A stretch of DNA of 64,000 nt. Origin: Argyresthia goedartella. Taxonomy: Eukaryota; Arthropoda; Insecta; Lepidoptera; Argyresthiidae. The notes under the pieces were generated by a model. The model was not told where the DNA came from and did not search any database. It saw only the letters and a program-made list of their open reading frames with translations. The position numbers were made by a program, and so were the translations under genes. The stretch covers positions 24,522,715 to 24,586,714 of the forward strand of contig OX463829.1 of assembly GCA_949825045.1 (NCBI GenBank), read 5' to 3'. Position 1 is the stretch's first letter. Each line of letters opens with the position of its first letter. Of the stretch, positions 32,301 to 43,800 are shown in pieces.

Positions 32301-32387
32301 TCACCGGCGTCACCATGTATCGGTGTTGAGTTTCTTAGAACAAATATTGTTTATTTGTTTACAATGGTTTTTTAATTAGTCTCAGTA
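29301..32387. other. Intergenic stretch, no gene recognised
   Basis: No exon with family similarity or splice support was found. 30220-30540 contains repeated phrases such as AAATACTGG.TTC.GCCTGA and an AACCAAATC/GATTTGGTT pair (about 30358 and 30433), and ATTTAGTTTTAGTGTTA occurs twice (30886 and 30952). A 123-codon + ORF at 30520-30891 has no motif and probably lies in a repeat. Confidence 0.4.
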
Positions 32388-32492
32388 AAGGCTCTTACAC
32401 ACGGGCAGCATGCGCGTTGGCAGCCGACGGCAGACATATGTAAAACGACCGACAGCACATGCATAGCACTCGTGTGAAAGAGCTATCAATAT
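32388..32492. mobile_element. Short MITE, TIR of the GGCTCTTACACACG type
   Basis: The left end GGCTCTTACACACGGGC is complementary, with mismatches, to the right end GCACTCGTGTGAAAGAGCT. The middle is GC-rich (GCAGCCGACGGCAGAC). The element is about 105 bases and non-coding. Confidence 0.6.
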
Positions 32493-33045
32493 TAAAATTG
32501 CCTTCTTTTGTAGAGATAACACATACTTATTGTAATAGTGATTACAATAAAATTGTATTTTTTACTTAAAAAGTTAATCAATTGTGCAAAGTTAGAACTT
32601 TGAAAAATTACATAATATCGTATGCCCTCAGTTACAAGGTTACTTTGTTGAAGTGTCAAATGGGAAATATTACAATGCCCTTAGTACGGTGAGCATTTGT
32701 ATATTATATTTTAGCGCTAATCTTCAATATAAGGTTACATTGAATTATTTTGTTCGGTAAATAACAGGGAACTTATGTTTATCCATAATCAATCTGTCAT
32801 CATTATTATTAATTGGGACGAACCTCTTGTTTGTAATTAAAAATAATAACTAATTATAATTTCAATAAACATTTATTTTAATTACCTAACTTTTATTGTC
32901 AGTAATAATAGTAGCAAATAAGATTAGTGTGATGAATCAAATATACAGAGCTAGTAACCAGATTTTAAATCTACTTCTCGATTGCAATCGTTAAACGTTA
33001 TATGTAGGTACTTAAAAGCTTTTTTTTTTTTTTTTCTCCGTCTTT

Positions 33046-33081
33046 ATCAAATGAATTAATATATATATTAATTCATTTGAT
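33046..33081. repeat. Perfect 36-bp palindrome
   Basis: ATCAAATGAATTAATATA and its complement join with no spacer. It lies 12 bases before the GTTCCAT fold-back element, preceded by a run of about 17 T. Confidence 0.9.
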
Positions 33082-33093
33082 GGGTTCTTCCTT

Positions 33094-34242
33094 TCGATCG
33101 CAGTAGTTCCATTGCTTAGTTCTATAATGGAACTACTGCGAATTTATTTTCGCACTAGTTCCATTCATGCTACCCATCATAATTATGTAACTACTGCAGA
33201 TATTAAAATTCCTTCTTTCGTTTTAGTTCCATTGCCTAGTTCCGATGGAACTAATGATAATTATATTTCCACACTAGTTCCATACCTGTGTAGAAACCCA
33301 ATGATGGAACTACTGCGAATACTAAAATATGCTGATTTCCACTAGTACCATTAAATGAAATCGTATAATTTTAAGTAATACAAATTACAGTTGTAAAATG
33401 TTTGCCTTCGTATAAACTTAGTTGATAAGAAGAAATATTAGTACATACATACAAATACAAATGCTCACGCCTTTTTCCCGGGTGAAGGGTAGGCAGAGAC
33501 TAATAGAAATACACACACAGAGAATTAAATTCTGTTATGTTCTAATGCTATTTACCCATCTATCCATAAATTCCTTACACTGCACTCTACCAATGGCTTT
33601 AGGTATATCATGAGTGCTTTTCGAACTTTTTAGCGTACATCTATTAAGAGAAAATGGGGCGGAGATACTTTTGAACTAATCGTATGTAAAAAGTAATAAT
33701 TAGAGATTCGGCTCTCGTCGTATTTCATCCTCCAATATGGGACCAGTTTAAAAGATATGCCATAAACTGACTAACAAGGATATATACTGCGTCTCCAAGT
33801 TTTTATTTTTTTACTAAGCGGTCCAGTAGTTCCACAGGTAGAAAAAATATACCCGTGGTACACCCTCTCGTCGTCCCTTCAACCTTCCTAGGGCACCATA
33901 CGTTTGCAGGAGGTTAATTCTTAATATTCAAAAGGGCTCACGTTAGCACAGATATTCGAATACTGCTCGGCCACGGACGAAAAAATGGTACTAGTGAAAA
34001 TTAGCATATTTTAGTATTTGCAGTAGTTCCATCATTGGGTTTCTTTTCATATGGAACTAGTGCGAAAATATAATTCGCATTAGTTCCATCGCAACCAGGC
34101 AATGGAACTAAAGCGATGGAAGGAGTTTTAGTATTCGCAGTAGTTCCATCATCAGTGGGGCGTAGCATGAATGGAGTTAGTACGAAAATAAATTCGCAGT
34201 AGTTCCATCATGGAAATGAGCAATGGAACTACTGCGAACGAA
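33094..34242. mobile_element. Large fold-back element built of GTTCCAT/ATGGAAC modules
   Basis: Arms of about 255 bases at 33094-33351 and 33985-34242 are inverted copies of each other, with indels. Each arm is itself a series of short hairpin modules, GCAGTAGTTCCAT...ATGGAACTACTGCGAA, separated by ACTAAAATTCC-like linkers, so GTTCCAT or its complement occurs about eight times per arm. The 630-base middle is unique and shows no gene. Fold-back transposons with subrepeated arms have this plan. No transposase is present. Confidence 0.85.
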
Positions 34243-34317
34243 CCGTTTCTTCGATTACGTAACTAATCTTTTGCTGAGCAAAATGTTCATATCTACGCTG
34301 AAATTAATGATAAAAAG

Positions 34318-34617
34318 CTGCCAAGTGCGGAGTGGACTCGCAGTCGTAGGGTTCCGTACCATCATAAAGAATATTTAAGGACTAAAAATTATAAAACAAT
34401 CGCTCTAGGGATATGCTAAGAAAATGTATATGATTTGAGATTTCAAGATGTGACTTTTGCATTTTGAAATGTTACATCGCATATGCACATTTTGTGAAAA
34501 TACCAACTCCATCTATTACGGTTAATTAGATACAGCCCGCTGACAGACGGGCGGACGGACGGACGGGAGGACAGACAACGGACAGAGGTTTTACTAGCCT
34601 TCGGGTACGGAATCCTA
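34318..34617 (+). repeat. Lepidopteran repeat L, both ends present
   Basis: It starts GCCAAGTGCGGAGTGGACTC then GGGTTCCGTACC, runs to TTAGATACAGCCCGCTGACA and a GGACGGACGG tract, and ends GGGTACGGAATCCTAAAA. At 300 bases it is the most complete copy in the + orientation, with an internally shortened middle. Confidence 0.75.
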
Positions 34618-34740
34618 AAAATTAGAATAATATAAACTATGAATGAGGCTTCCTTATCAGGTCAAGGTTCTTGTCATATATTTTTAAGTTTACTTCACTT
34701 CGCTTTCAACTTTTCATTTAATACTATTAACTAGATATAT

Positions 34741-34840
34741 ATTAAAGGGCGCACCACTATGGTAGGCTTAGGTGATGATGATGACTTGAGAGTGAGCGAA
34801 GAGAAGCCCCTGAATAATCTTCGTGTTATACACGTATAAA
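34741..34840 (+). repeat. Worn relative of repeat C
   Basis: AGTGAGCGAAGAGAAGCCCC followed by AATCTTCGTGTTA matches the start of 46205-46272 and, more loosely, 11655-11700. The flank GGCTTAGGTGATGATGATG is a degraded version of the AGCTTAGGTGAAGGG block. Confidence 0.5.
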
Positions 34841-35056
34841 ACATTATCAACATGTAGTTCCTGATAAATGCTTTAAAAAGTCTTGTAACCCAATCTCACT
34901 AGCCGTTATATCATCCAGATAGCTATCACATACTACACCACTCACGAAAAAAAATCAAAATTTTGCAATGGTATTTAAATGCCTTCAAATTGCATCCCGC
35001 TCTCGAAAACAGTTTTTGTAAAAATCAAAACAAGCTCACAAGTCAATAACCCGTAT

Positions 35057-36300
35057 TTCAAGTCAAGTCAAGTCAAAGTTCTTTATTACTGAAGATTTAC
35101 ATTAACAATAGTAGATTTTGCAACAAGTGCACAAAACGAACCATTTTTATCCGAGACTTTTAGCAGCCCGAGCCGAAGGCGAGGGCTGATAGTAATGTCG
35201 AGGATAAAAATGGTTTTTGTGGACGAGTTATAAACTCTGCTTTTCACTTCGATTGCGAGAAAATAAAACAGTAATTTGAGAAAATTCAATACGAAAAGTT
35301 CACGGCTTCTTTCCCGCTACTTTACTTTTTTTAATTTTCCTGCATAATTTTCGGGCAAAGAAAAAAAATATACAGCCTATTCTTAAATTATTTTGGAATA
35401 ATGTTTTTTTTTGTGGTAAACACGTTTTGATATTTAGTTTCTTTTTCGTATTATCTTATTATAAATCAAAAATGCAAATAGGGATGGAAATATTATAAAT
35501 TAGCAAGTTTTATCCATGTACAATTAATTGTTTTTGGCTGTATGGGCTAAATGGTCACTGCCTTAGTGTAGACACATTTAAAAAGCTACTTTTATGCACA
35601 AGAGCATAAAATTCAACTTTATGTCGCCTAGATCCTGCATAAAGTAGTACTTTTTCGAGCATGAGAAGTGAAAAAGTAATTTTTTGCCTCTTCTTCGCAT
35701 TGGACCACTGTGGTAGAGAAGGGCGTAGAAACTTCCACAGATTGATTTTAAGATCTCTTTTAAAAATTTGTTGTGCTTAACTAATACAAATATTGATATT
35801 AATTATAATGATTAATAAGCAGGAATAAATAACTACAAAATTATTAACGGCAAGGTCTGTTTTAAGCTAGATTAACCCCTTACAGTCCCGTCATTTAAGT
35901 AATTTTGAACATTGTAATATCCAATTTTAGACAAAGGCGCTTTAACATGCTTTTTAAATTGCTCAAATGGCAATTTCGAAATCTCCAGGGGGGTATCTTA
36001 TTGTAGTAAAGAATGAACTGACCCTTGAAAGAATTGCTAACCTTCGCGAGTCTAAACCTGGGCGCAACTAGTCTGTGATTATTTCTGAGGTAAACATTAC
36101 AGCTATCTCTAAGTTTCGAAAATGTTGTAAGGTTCTTGCGTACATACATTATATTTTCGAAAATCAATTGACTAGTTACAGTTAGAATGACAATTTCTTT
36201 AAATAGGTCTCCTAAGGAGTCTGTCCGTTTTAAATTATAAATTGCTCGAATAGCTCTTTTCTTTAAAATATAAATAGTTAATACCATAGGACATGACACT
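35057..36300 (-). mobile_element. CR1/jockey-like LINE 3' part, split by an insertion
   Basis: On the minus strand the coding end (36299-35895, 134 residues) reads ILKKRAIRAIYNLKRTDS, ENIMYVRKNLTTF, RNNHRLVAPRFRLAKVSNSF and YYNKIPPWRF, the last segment of a CR1/jockey-group reverse transcriptase protein. Its 3' untranslated block follows to 35676, is interrupted at 35675-35101, and resumes at 35100-35057, ending in a GACTT tandem repeat. Other copies of the same 3' block at 8283, 8636 and 49976 have no interruption. The fragment starts within the protein, so it is 5' truncated. Confidence 0.82.
35101..35675. mobile_element. Hairpin-bearing insertion inside a LINE
   Basis: This 575-base block interrupts the LINE tail. 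At 35112-35222 an inverted repeat pairs AACCATTTTTATCC with GGATAAAAATGGTT around a CCGAGCCGAAGGCGAGGG core. At 35585-35660 a second pair, CTACTTTTATGC and GCATAAAGTAG, is present. The 'GAGCCGAAGGCGAG' core is also the core of the composite fold-back elements at 10660 and 60870. Confidence 0.7.
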
Positions 36301-37747
36301 ATGAAAGTTACTAAAATATACTAGCCTATATGTAGCCACATCCGTGCTTTGTCTGGTGTCCCTAACAGTGTATTGATACTCATATTCAACTGCCACTTCG
36401 TATTTAGCCATAACCGAACCATGAATCTATTTTTATCGGTAGCCGTTTGAACATGTAAATATGCGTGAACGTACGCAGCCAAACAAAGCAAAGAGTTGGA
36501 CCAAACTAGTCGCCCATAGCATTGTCGTGATATCAGTTAGTCTCGGAAAAGATACGATAAACATACAGTGCCATAAATAGAAGGATTGATATTGTGTACC
36601 AGGAAACGAGATCGAGTACCAAAGTAGGTAAGCTCATTTATGTTATTTGTTAGGCATCCAGCGTGCATTGCTAGCATTAAGAGCTTTATTACTTGCAGAG
36701 GTAGCCTTACTTATCATCATTCTTTGTAGAAAAATCAAACCTGTTTTCGATTATAATCTTCGTGAGATAACAGCAGTGCCTTTAACGGTTGAACTACTTA
36801 TAGCAAGATAGCAAGCTAGAATTGCTGTTTGGATATGTTTCAACTCTACAAAGCAGTACCTTACACAGACGGGTCATTACCCTCGTGGGATACCACGAAA
36901 CCACAAGAGACCACGACCAATCCCATAACATAGTTATGCACATAAAGTGTAGTTATATGTAGATATTTTTCAAAATGACTTATGTATATAGGTCTGACAC
37001 CAGCAACCTTTACAAAAATGTTGGAAACCTGTATGAGGCCTCTAATATGGCTGGAGGAAGGACGTTAAAAGTAGATATTTACAATCATCGCATAATGATG
37101 ACATCATATTTAAAATTGTCTATGTTAATAATTATCTGTTTAATTCTGCATATTCAACGATAGCTTTTAGAGCAGGTCTCACTCTTCCTATGATTAGCAT
37201 TAGCACCACATAGTAGAGACCAATTATTGAGTTACACATATAGTGTTCCCAAATGATAAATTAGAAAATTCAGGAGTAAAGTTGTCTTTGCAGGCGAATA
37301 CTAAAGAGGAAGAGTAAAGCCTTCGTGGCGGGCTCACATGCAAAAACACGAAAAATATCTAATATGGTATGGTAAAAAGCTCGATCAACGGTTTTGTTTT
37401 ATGTTATCACCAAAAACACGACACTATGGTAGTGTAGAACGGTAGTAGGTAGTAGGTACTCGTCTGTGGAGAGCGATAAAAGTTTAACGAGTACTTTACT
37501 TCTGGAGTAGCAATACGTCGCAATAAACTACATGTCAATATTGTCCATAATAAGTAAGAACGTAAATAATGGGCGATAGTTTGCATGAAGTTCTATACAA
37601 CTAAGTACTTAAAACACGTACTATCAATACAATAGATTGTAAAGCCATCCGTGATTCGTTTCAGTTCAGTGGAGGCGCGATAAAAAGATTTCTGTTTTAC
37701 ATATGTTAATTGCGAGAATGAAACGTTGTGAAGAATAAAATAAGGAA
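36301..37747. other. Intergenic stretch upstream of gene B
   Basis: No coding exon is recognised. This stretch should contain the promoter and 5' UTR of gene B but I see no TATA box or initiator I would trust. Confidence 0.4.
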
Positions 37748-37815
37748 ATGGCGCTGTTTACAGTGAAACTGGTGATTTCTGAAGATGTGGACGGCGTTAT
37801 GAATTTGTTGAAGAG
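37748..37815 (+). CDS. aaNAT: aaNAT gene B, exon 1
   Basis: The exon encodes MALFTVKLVISEDVDGVMNL plus LKR and ends GAAGAG|GTAATA with two bases of a codon left, as in gene A exon 1. A 14-bp hairpin (ACATATGTGCCTGT) lies 38 bases into the intron. Confidence 0.85.
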
Positions 37816-40800
37816 GTAATAACTATGTTCTCACTATAATATTGAACATTAAACATATGTGCCTGTATATATAAATATAAACAGGCACATATGTAAATAT
37901 GTTTCTGGCCCCACAATAGGATAACCTGTGTCGTGGGAATCAGAAACAGCGACGTCACACAATAAACATTCAAGACCTGGAGTTTGTTTTTCTTTAGCCG
38001 AACCCGGAACCTCTCGAATATAATATTAGGTCCTTACATATGAAATTGGCGTTTTGTATGGAGAAATTGAAGTTCACTCAATTTTCAGTACAAACATTTT
38101 TGTATTTTTTTAGGAATGACAGATCCTAATTTTATAAACTTTGTGTGTATAAATGAGACAACATTTAGCTTACAGAAAATTTTATATAGTTTTTGAAAAG
38201 TGTCAGCTATAAAAAAATATTACGAATATTCATATAAATATAATCATGAAAATGGATGACATTTAGGAGGCACTGATTTTGAAGATAACATTTTAATAAT
38301 CGAACTGAAAATTAAAAGAAAAATTAATAAGTAGATGTAAAATATTGAAATTAATTTTAAAACAATGAAAAAAACTGGAAATAGCTATTGAATTACTGGA
38401 ATTATGAACTCCTGAATCTGTAAGAAAAATTCGCCAATTTCATAGGTAAGCACCCAATATCATGACCCATTTATAGCTTAAATACGTCATCAAAAGCGTC
38501 GATAAATACATGCCTGTACACGTGAATTAAAAGGAGAGCAAACTATTTAAGGCAGATCTGTTATCTCAAATACCTCTCTCTAAAAAAGAGAAAAATGCTT
38601 GATAAGCGTCATGTTAGGTGGACTGAAAGGGAATAGAGAAAATCGTGAAGGCAATCATTATGACCCTTTAAACCCCCAGTGCAGATCCTTTACTGTGCCA
38701 AATTCGATCCTCATCCAGGTTTTGAGGCGATCATTCTCCTCCATCTGGAATAATTGTCTTCATTTCCCATTCCAGGACTTTCTTCATCGACGAGCCACTA
38801 AACGAAGCAATTGGTCTTTGTAATGACGACTCCACGTGTCTTGAACTGTCGAACTATTGCAAGGAGTCGTTGCTTGAAGGGCTATCCTTTAAGGCGGTGG
38901 ATGGACAAGGAAATGTAGTAGGGGTATTGATCAGCGGGACATTACCCTTGAAGGAGGTGAGAACTAGGTACAAATTCGTTAAATTAGAGCAATTGCTTTC
39001 CTAGTATTTGGCGATGACGACCCGGTAGAGGCAATAGAAACATCGATTTAAATTAGGGTCCATAACACGAAAAAAAACGCCAATCTGCAGTTCCCATACA
39101 AACAATCTCATGAAAATATAGGTCCAAAAATGTAAATCCGTTTCATTCTAGGCGGACGATGACACCAGTCTGCTCAGCCAGGCCGAGAGATGCAAAAACC
39201 CTAAGTTCCAGAAGATTCTGTACATAGTAGCCAGAAGGGAGGAGCAAGCCAGGCTGTGGGAGAGGTACCCAAGGGACAGGACTCAGGTGGAGATTAAGAT
39301 AGCAGCAACCGACCCTAGTTGGAGACGGAAGGGGATCATGAATGCTTTGGTGGCTGAGACTGAGTAAGTTATAGCATGGAGCAAGTTATCAGATGCCGCC
39401 ATATTGTACGCACACATGCATACAAGCTTGTGTCGCCATCTATTGCTAGTTACCGGCGTTATTTGGTTTAACCTCTACTTTGCTATACTAGCGCCAAACC
39501 ACCAGCGGATTTTTTTTGGAAACGTATGCTGTTAGCGCGCACTAGCGCCATCTGGTTTTAAAGCCGACGCCTTCCAATATGAACTATGTTACTCTATTAT
39601 AATACTTGCTCCACGGTTATAGTGTCATTATAGAAATGGGGAACAAATTAGAACTAAAACTATTGCAATTAAGTGCAGGAGATGATACGCGCTGATTCGT
39701 TGATGCTGAAAAGCTGCTTTTTTTTTACCTTACCTTTTTTTGTACCTACGGCTACTCTTATTACGAGTACGTTGCAAAAGTATCTTTGATTTGTAAATAA
39801 TAGAATTGCTTGTAAAAACCCGGCGAACAATGAATTTATACCGAAATAATTTTCGATTCGAAAATATTTCAACGGATATATGCTGTTATTCGTATTAATA
39901 CAGTATTTACCTAGGTTCCTTTTCCAACATGTTTCTAAAAATATTTACCTACATAAATTACATACGCGATTAAATGTCACATATGTTTAAGACACTAAGA
40001 CGTAAACAACGTACTTTTCACCTGTTTATTTTTTTTTAATAAAACAATAAAATAAAAACTATATACTATATACCATCCATGAAGTAATTCAGCTTAACTT
40101 AAACTTAAACAGCTTATATTGTTAAGTTATGTACATAATGTCACAAATAAATTTTAAATATAATCAATACTTTCGGTATTCCCGAAACACAACCAAATTT
40201 CTCGTTATTTTTGTACAGCCTATCTATCTGTCTCTGCCCGCAAGGTGGGACGGCGGCGGCGCGGCGGGGCGCATAGTGGGACGGATTTTAAAATTAAGGA
40301 CTTACATTTTTTGTTACACATCATTATCTTAATTACGACAATCTTATGTTTTCAGAGGACTTTTATTTAATAAAATAATGTATATAGCGATATCTAATTT
40401 GGTCTATAAGTACCAAGTATTAAAATAGCTCAAGCTGGTTTTTTGTAGGCTTAATCTACGGATTTTTGTGTATAACACCTCATATATAATAATAATAAAT
40501 CTTTATTTCAGGTTACAAAACCCATATCAACATACCTTAAAACTAGAAATACATAATTTACATATTACTACAAAAATAAAATATTATCTAGGGCATTTTT
40601 ATCTTCGGTCTTTCTTCCCTGTAGCGTCGGTACACGATGCTTTCTGGCCAGTAGTTCTTGGTCAGGAAGATCTTCTTGAGTTCCACCGGAGCCCGAAGTT
40701 TGAATGACATTAAATCTTTGGGCCTATCTGACTCCAAAAGACCTCTCTGCAGCTTCGTGTCCATGAGACTACACGGCGTAACGCTGACTCTATCGACCTT

Positions 40801-43800
40801 TCCACGATGTGACGGTCGATCTCCTTGCTGGTCATGTTAACGTCGAGCCAGGAAAAATATAATTCGACGTAGGAGCTGCAGCTTTGAGGCTACACTCACC
40901 AGCGGCGCTTAATGCTTTGTCCCAGGATAAAACCAACCTCATCATCCACAGGGTCGGAAGACAAAAAGATATTATGTAGTATGTCCTCATTTGATGCATA
41001 CCTGCTTACTTTTCTGAAATGTCCTTCTCCATATTTACTAAACTCTTTGTTTCTCGGCACGAAGACTGGCCCTCCTCCATCCAGATTTGAGTACGTTAGA
41101 TTACAAGATATGGCAACACTTGGAGGAAAAGGCCTGCTCAAAGCCTCATCCTGATTTGGAGTCACTCAAGGCATCCTTGATTAAGGCAGCCGCCGATATT
41201 GACATGGACCTCGTTCGTGCTGCGATAGACGACTGGCCGCGCAGAATAAAGGCCTGTATTCAAAATCGCAGGGGTCATTTTGAATAAACTTTATTACCAT
41301 AAGAATTTATGTTTTATTAAGTTCATTTTGCTATATAAATGTTTACATAAATAATAAACATGTCTAAATTATTTCATATTGCACATGTGACAGAACTTAT
41401 GACCTGACTATGTATATATTAAAACATACCTATGTGAAGTAATTATAGTCAGACAATAATCTCTTTTAGAAATGTTAGGGCCAGAATTTGCCGTGCTCTG
41501 AGATCAATTGGGAACAAGTAAATATAGATAACGGTTTATCTATTTCACTCATACAGTATGAACGAAATCACTGATATAATAATATTGTTTCAAAGTAATG
41601 TGGCTCAATCGGCAGTACGAGTTTGATAAAAATAAACATAAAATTTGATTGTATTTTGTAATAATGGTCCATATTTCTATATGGTACTGAATCCTGGACA
41701 ATCCGAATGCTGGACTTCCTTTTGACATATAGCACGTGTATGGAATGTGTATGTAAATGGAAAGAAAAATAGAAGATGCAAGAACAAGGGGAAGACCACC
41801 TGCAAGCTGGTGTAGTCACATGCAGGAATACCTGCAGCTTAGTCTACATGAGGAAATACCCGCAGCTCAGGAAAGCACAAAATGGAGATCCTTGGTCAAG
41901 CCTCATACCAACAACCAGGGCAGTCACGATCAGATGTAATGAGTATTATTATATATATATATACATAGTCAGGTCATAAGTTCTGTCACATGTGCAATAT
42001 GAAATAATTTAGACATGTTTATTATTTATGTAAACATTTATATAGCAAAATGAACTTAATAAAACATAGATTCTTATGGTAATAAAGTTTATTCAAAATG
42101 ACCCCCGCGATTTTGAATACAGGCCTTTATTCTGCGCGGCCAGTCGTCTATCGCAGCACGAACGAGGTCCATGTCAATATCGGCGGCTGCCTTAATCAAG
42201 GATGCCTTGAATGACTCCAAATCAGGATGAGGCTTTGAGCAGGCCTTTTCCTCCAAGTTTTGCCATATCTTGTAATCTAACGGACTCAAATCTGGACTGG
42301 AGGAGGGCCAGTCTTCGTGCCGGATGAAGTCGATTTCACGCGCCGCCAGCCAGTCTTGTGTGCTTTTCGCTCTATGAGCTGGCGCAGAATCTTGTTGGAA
42401 TACCCAGTGCCTGTTATTAAACATGGTATGAGAAACAGGTTCCACAAGGTTCTTGAGGACTGTATTTTGATACACAACTGCATTCGTTTTTACGCCTTTC
42501 TCAAAAAATGTACCTCACTTAAGCCCCAATAAGAGACTCCCAACCAAATCATGAGCGAGGATGGAAAATGACCTCGTTGGACACGCGGAATACGGTTGCT
42601 CGCTTCTTCACTGCTGTGTGCGTACACCTTATCATTTTGTTTGTTGTAGCTCTCTTCCACGGTGAAAATTATTTCATCCGAAAAAAGAATTTCCCGATGC
42701 TTTTTTCCCGCGTACCGCTTCAACAAAGCGCGGCATCTCTTCAGTCTCAGGTCCATTAAACGAGCGTCCAAACGATGTCCTGTTTTTCTTCGATATGCCC
42801 TAAGCCCTAAGTCTTCATTTAACACCCTTTTCACCGTGGTCCTGCATAACCCCATCTGAAGGGCCAACAGTTTCTGCTTACGTATGGGATTTCTTTGAAT
42901 TCGCGCCTTCACAGCTTTTATCACTGCTGGAGTCCTAACAGAGCGAGGGCGACCACTTCTTGACCTGTCATCTACACTAGAGTCTTCATTGTATCGTTTT
43001 ATAGTACGATAAACGAATCTTTTGGTTATATTCAAATTTTTCAGTAAGTCGAAAATCTGAATTGGCGCGTAACCGCAACGATGCAACGCAATAACTGCGA
43101 CACGGTCTTCTTTAAGTGTCCACTCCATATTTAAAAATGAGGAAAATTCTAAAAAGTACACATTTTTATTTTCATGAAAAATTCGAAATTCGAATTCAAT
43201 AAACTTTTTTGTGGCCAGCGTTCTAAATTCAAAAGTTTTATTGTGTGACAGAACTTATGACCTGACTGTGTATATATGTCAATCCTCAGCCATGAGGAAA
43301 CGACTAGAAAAAAGTAGTAATAATGCTTTTGCTACATTTATTAATAATTATAGAGAAAATTCAACTCTATCAGTGTAGTGGGTTATATCGCCAAAAGTAC
43401 CTAAGTTCAGCTTCGTTTAACCGGAGCACCGTGAAGTCCGGGTAATTATATGTAACAAAAAAAATCCGCAATTTCGAAATCCGTCCCACTGTGCGTCCAC
43501 ACGCGTCAGGAGAGATAGCGAAATGTCGAACGAACATTTGCCTTTGATCGGCTGACCGTTGGCTTTTAAAGGCTAGGCGCCCCGAGGACGGTGAAACATA
43601 TAATTTCACATTCAGAGGATTAGAAAAGGCTCTTCTCCGTTTTTTTTTAACGATCACGTACGTACCTATATAAATTAAAAACCGGTGCAAAATTGTAATA
43701 GTATAACCACCAAGGGGATAAAGCAGTGTCTTCTGTCGCGGGTGACGATTTAAATCGCGAGCGTAACGAAGGACTCGAGGTTTACTCCCGAGCGTAGCGA

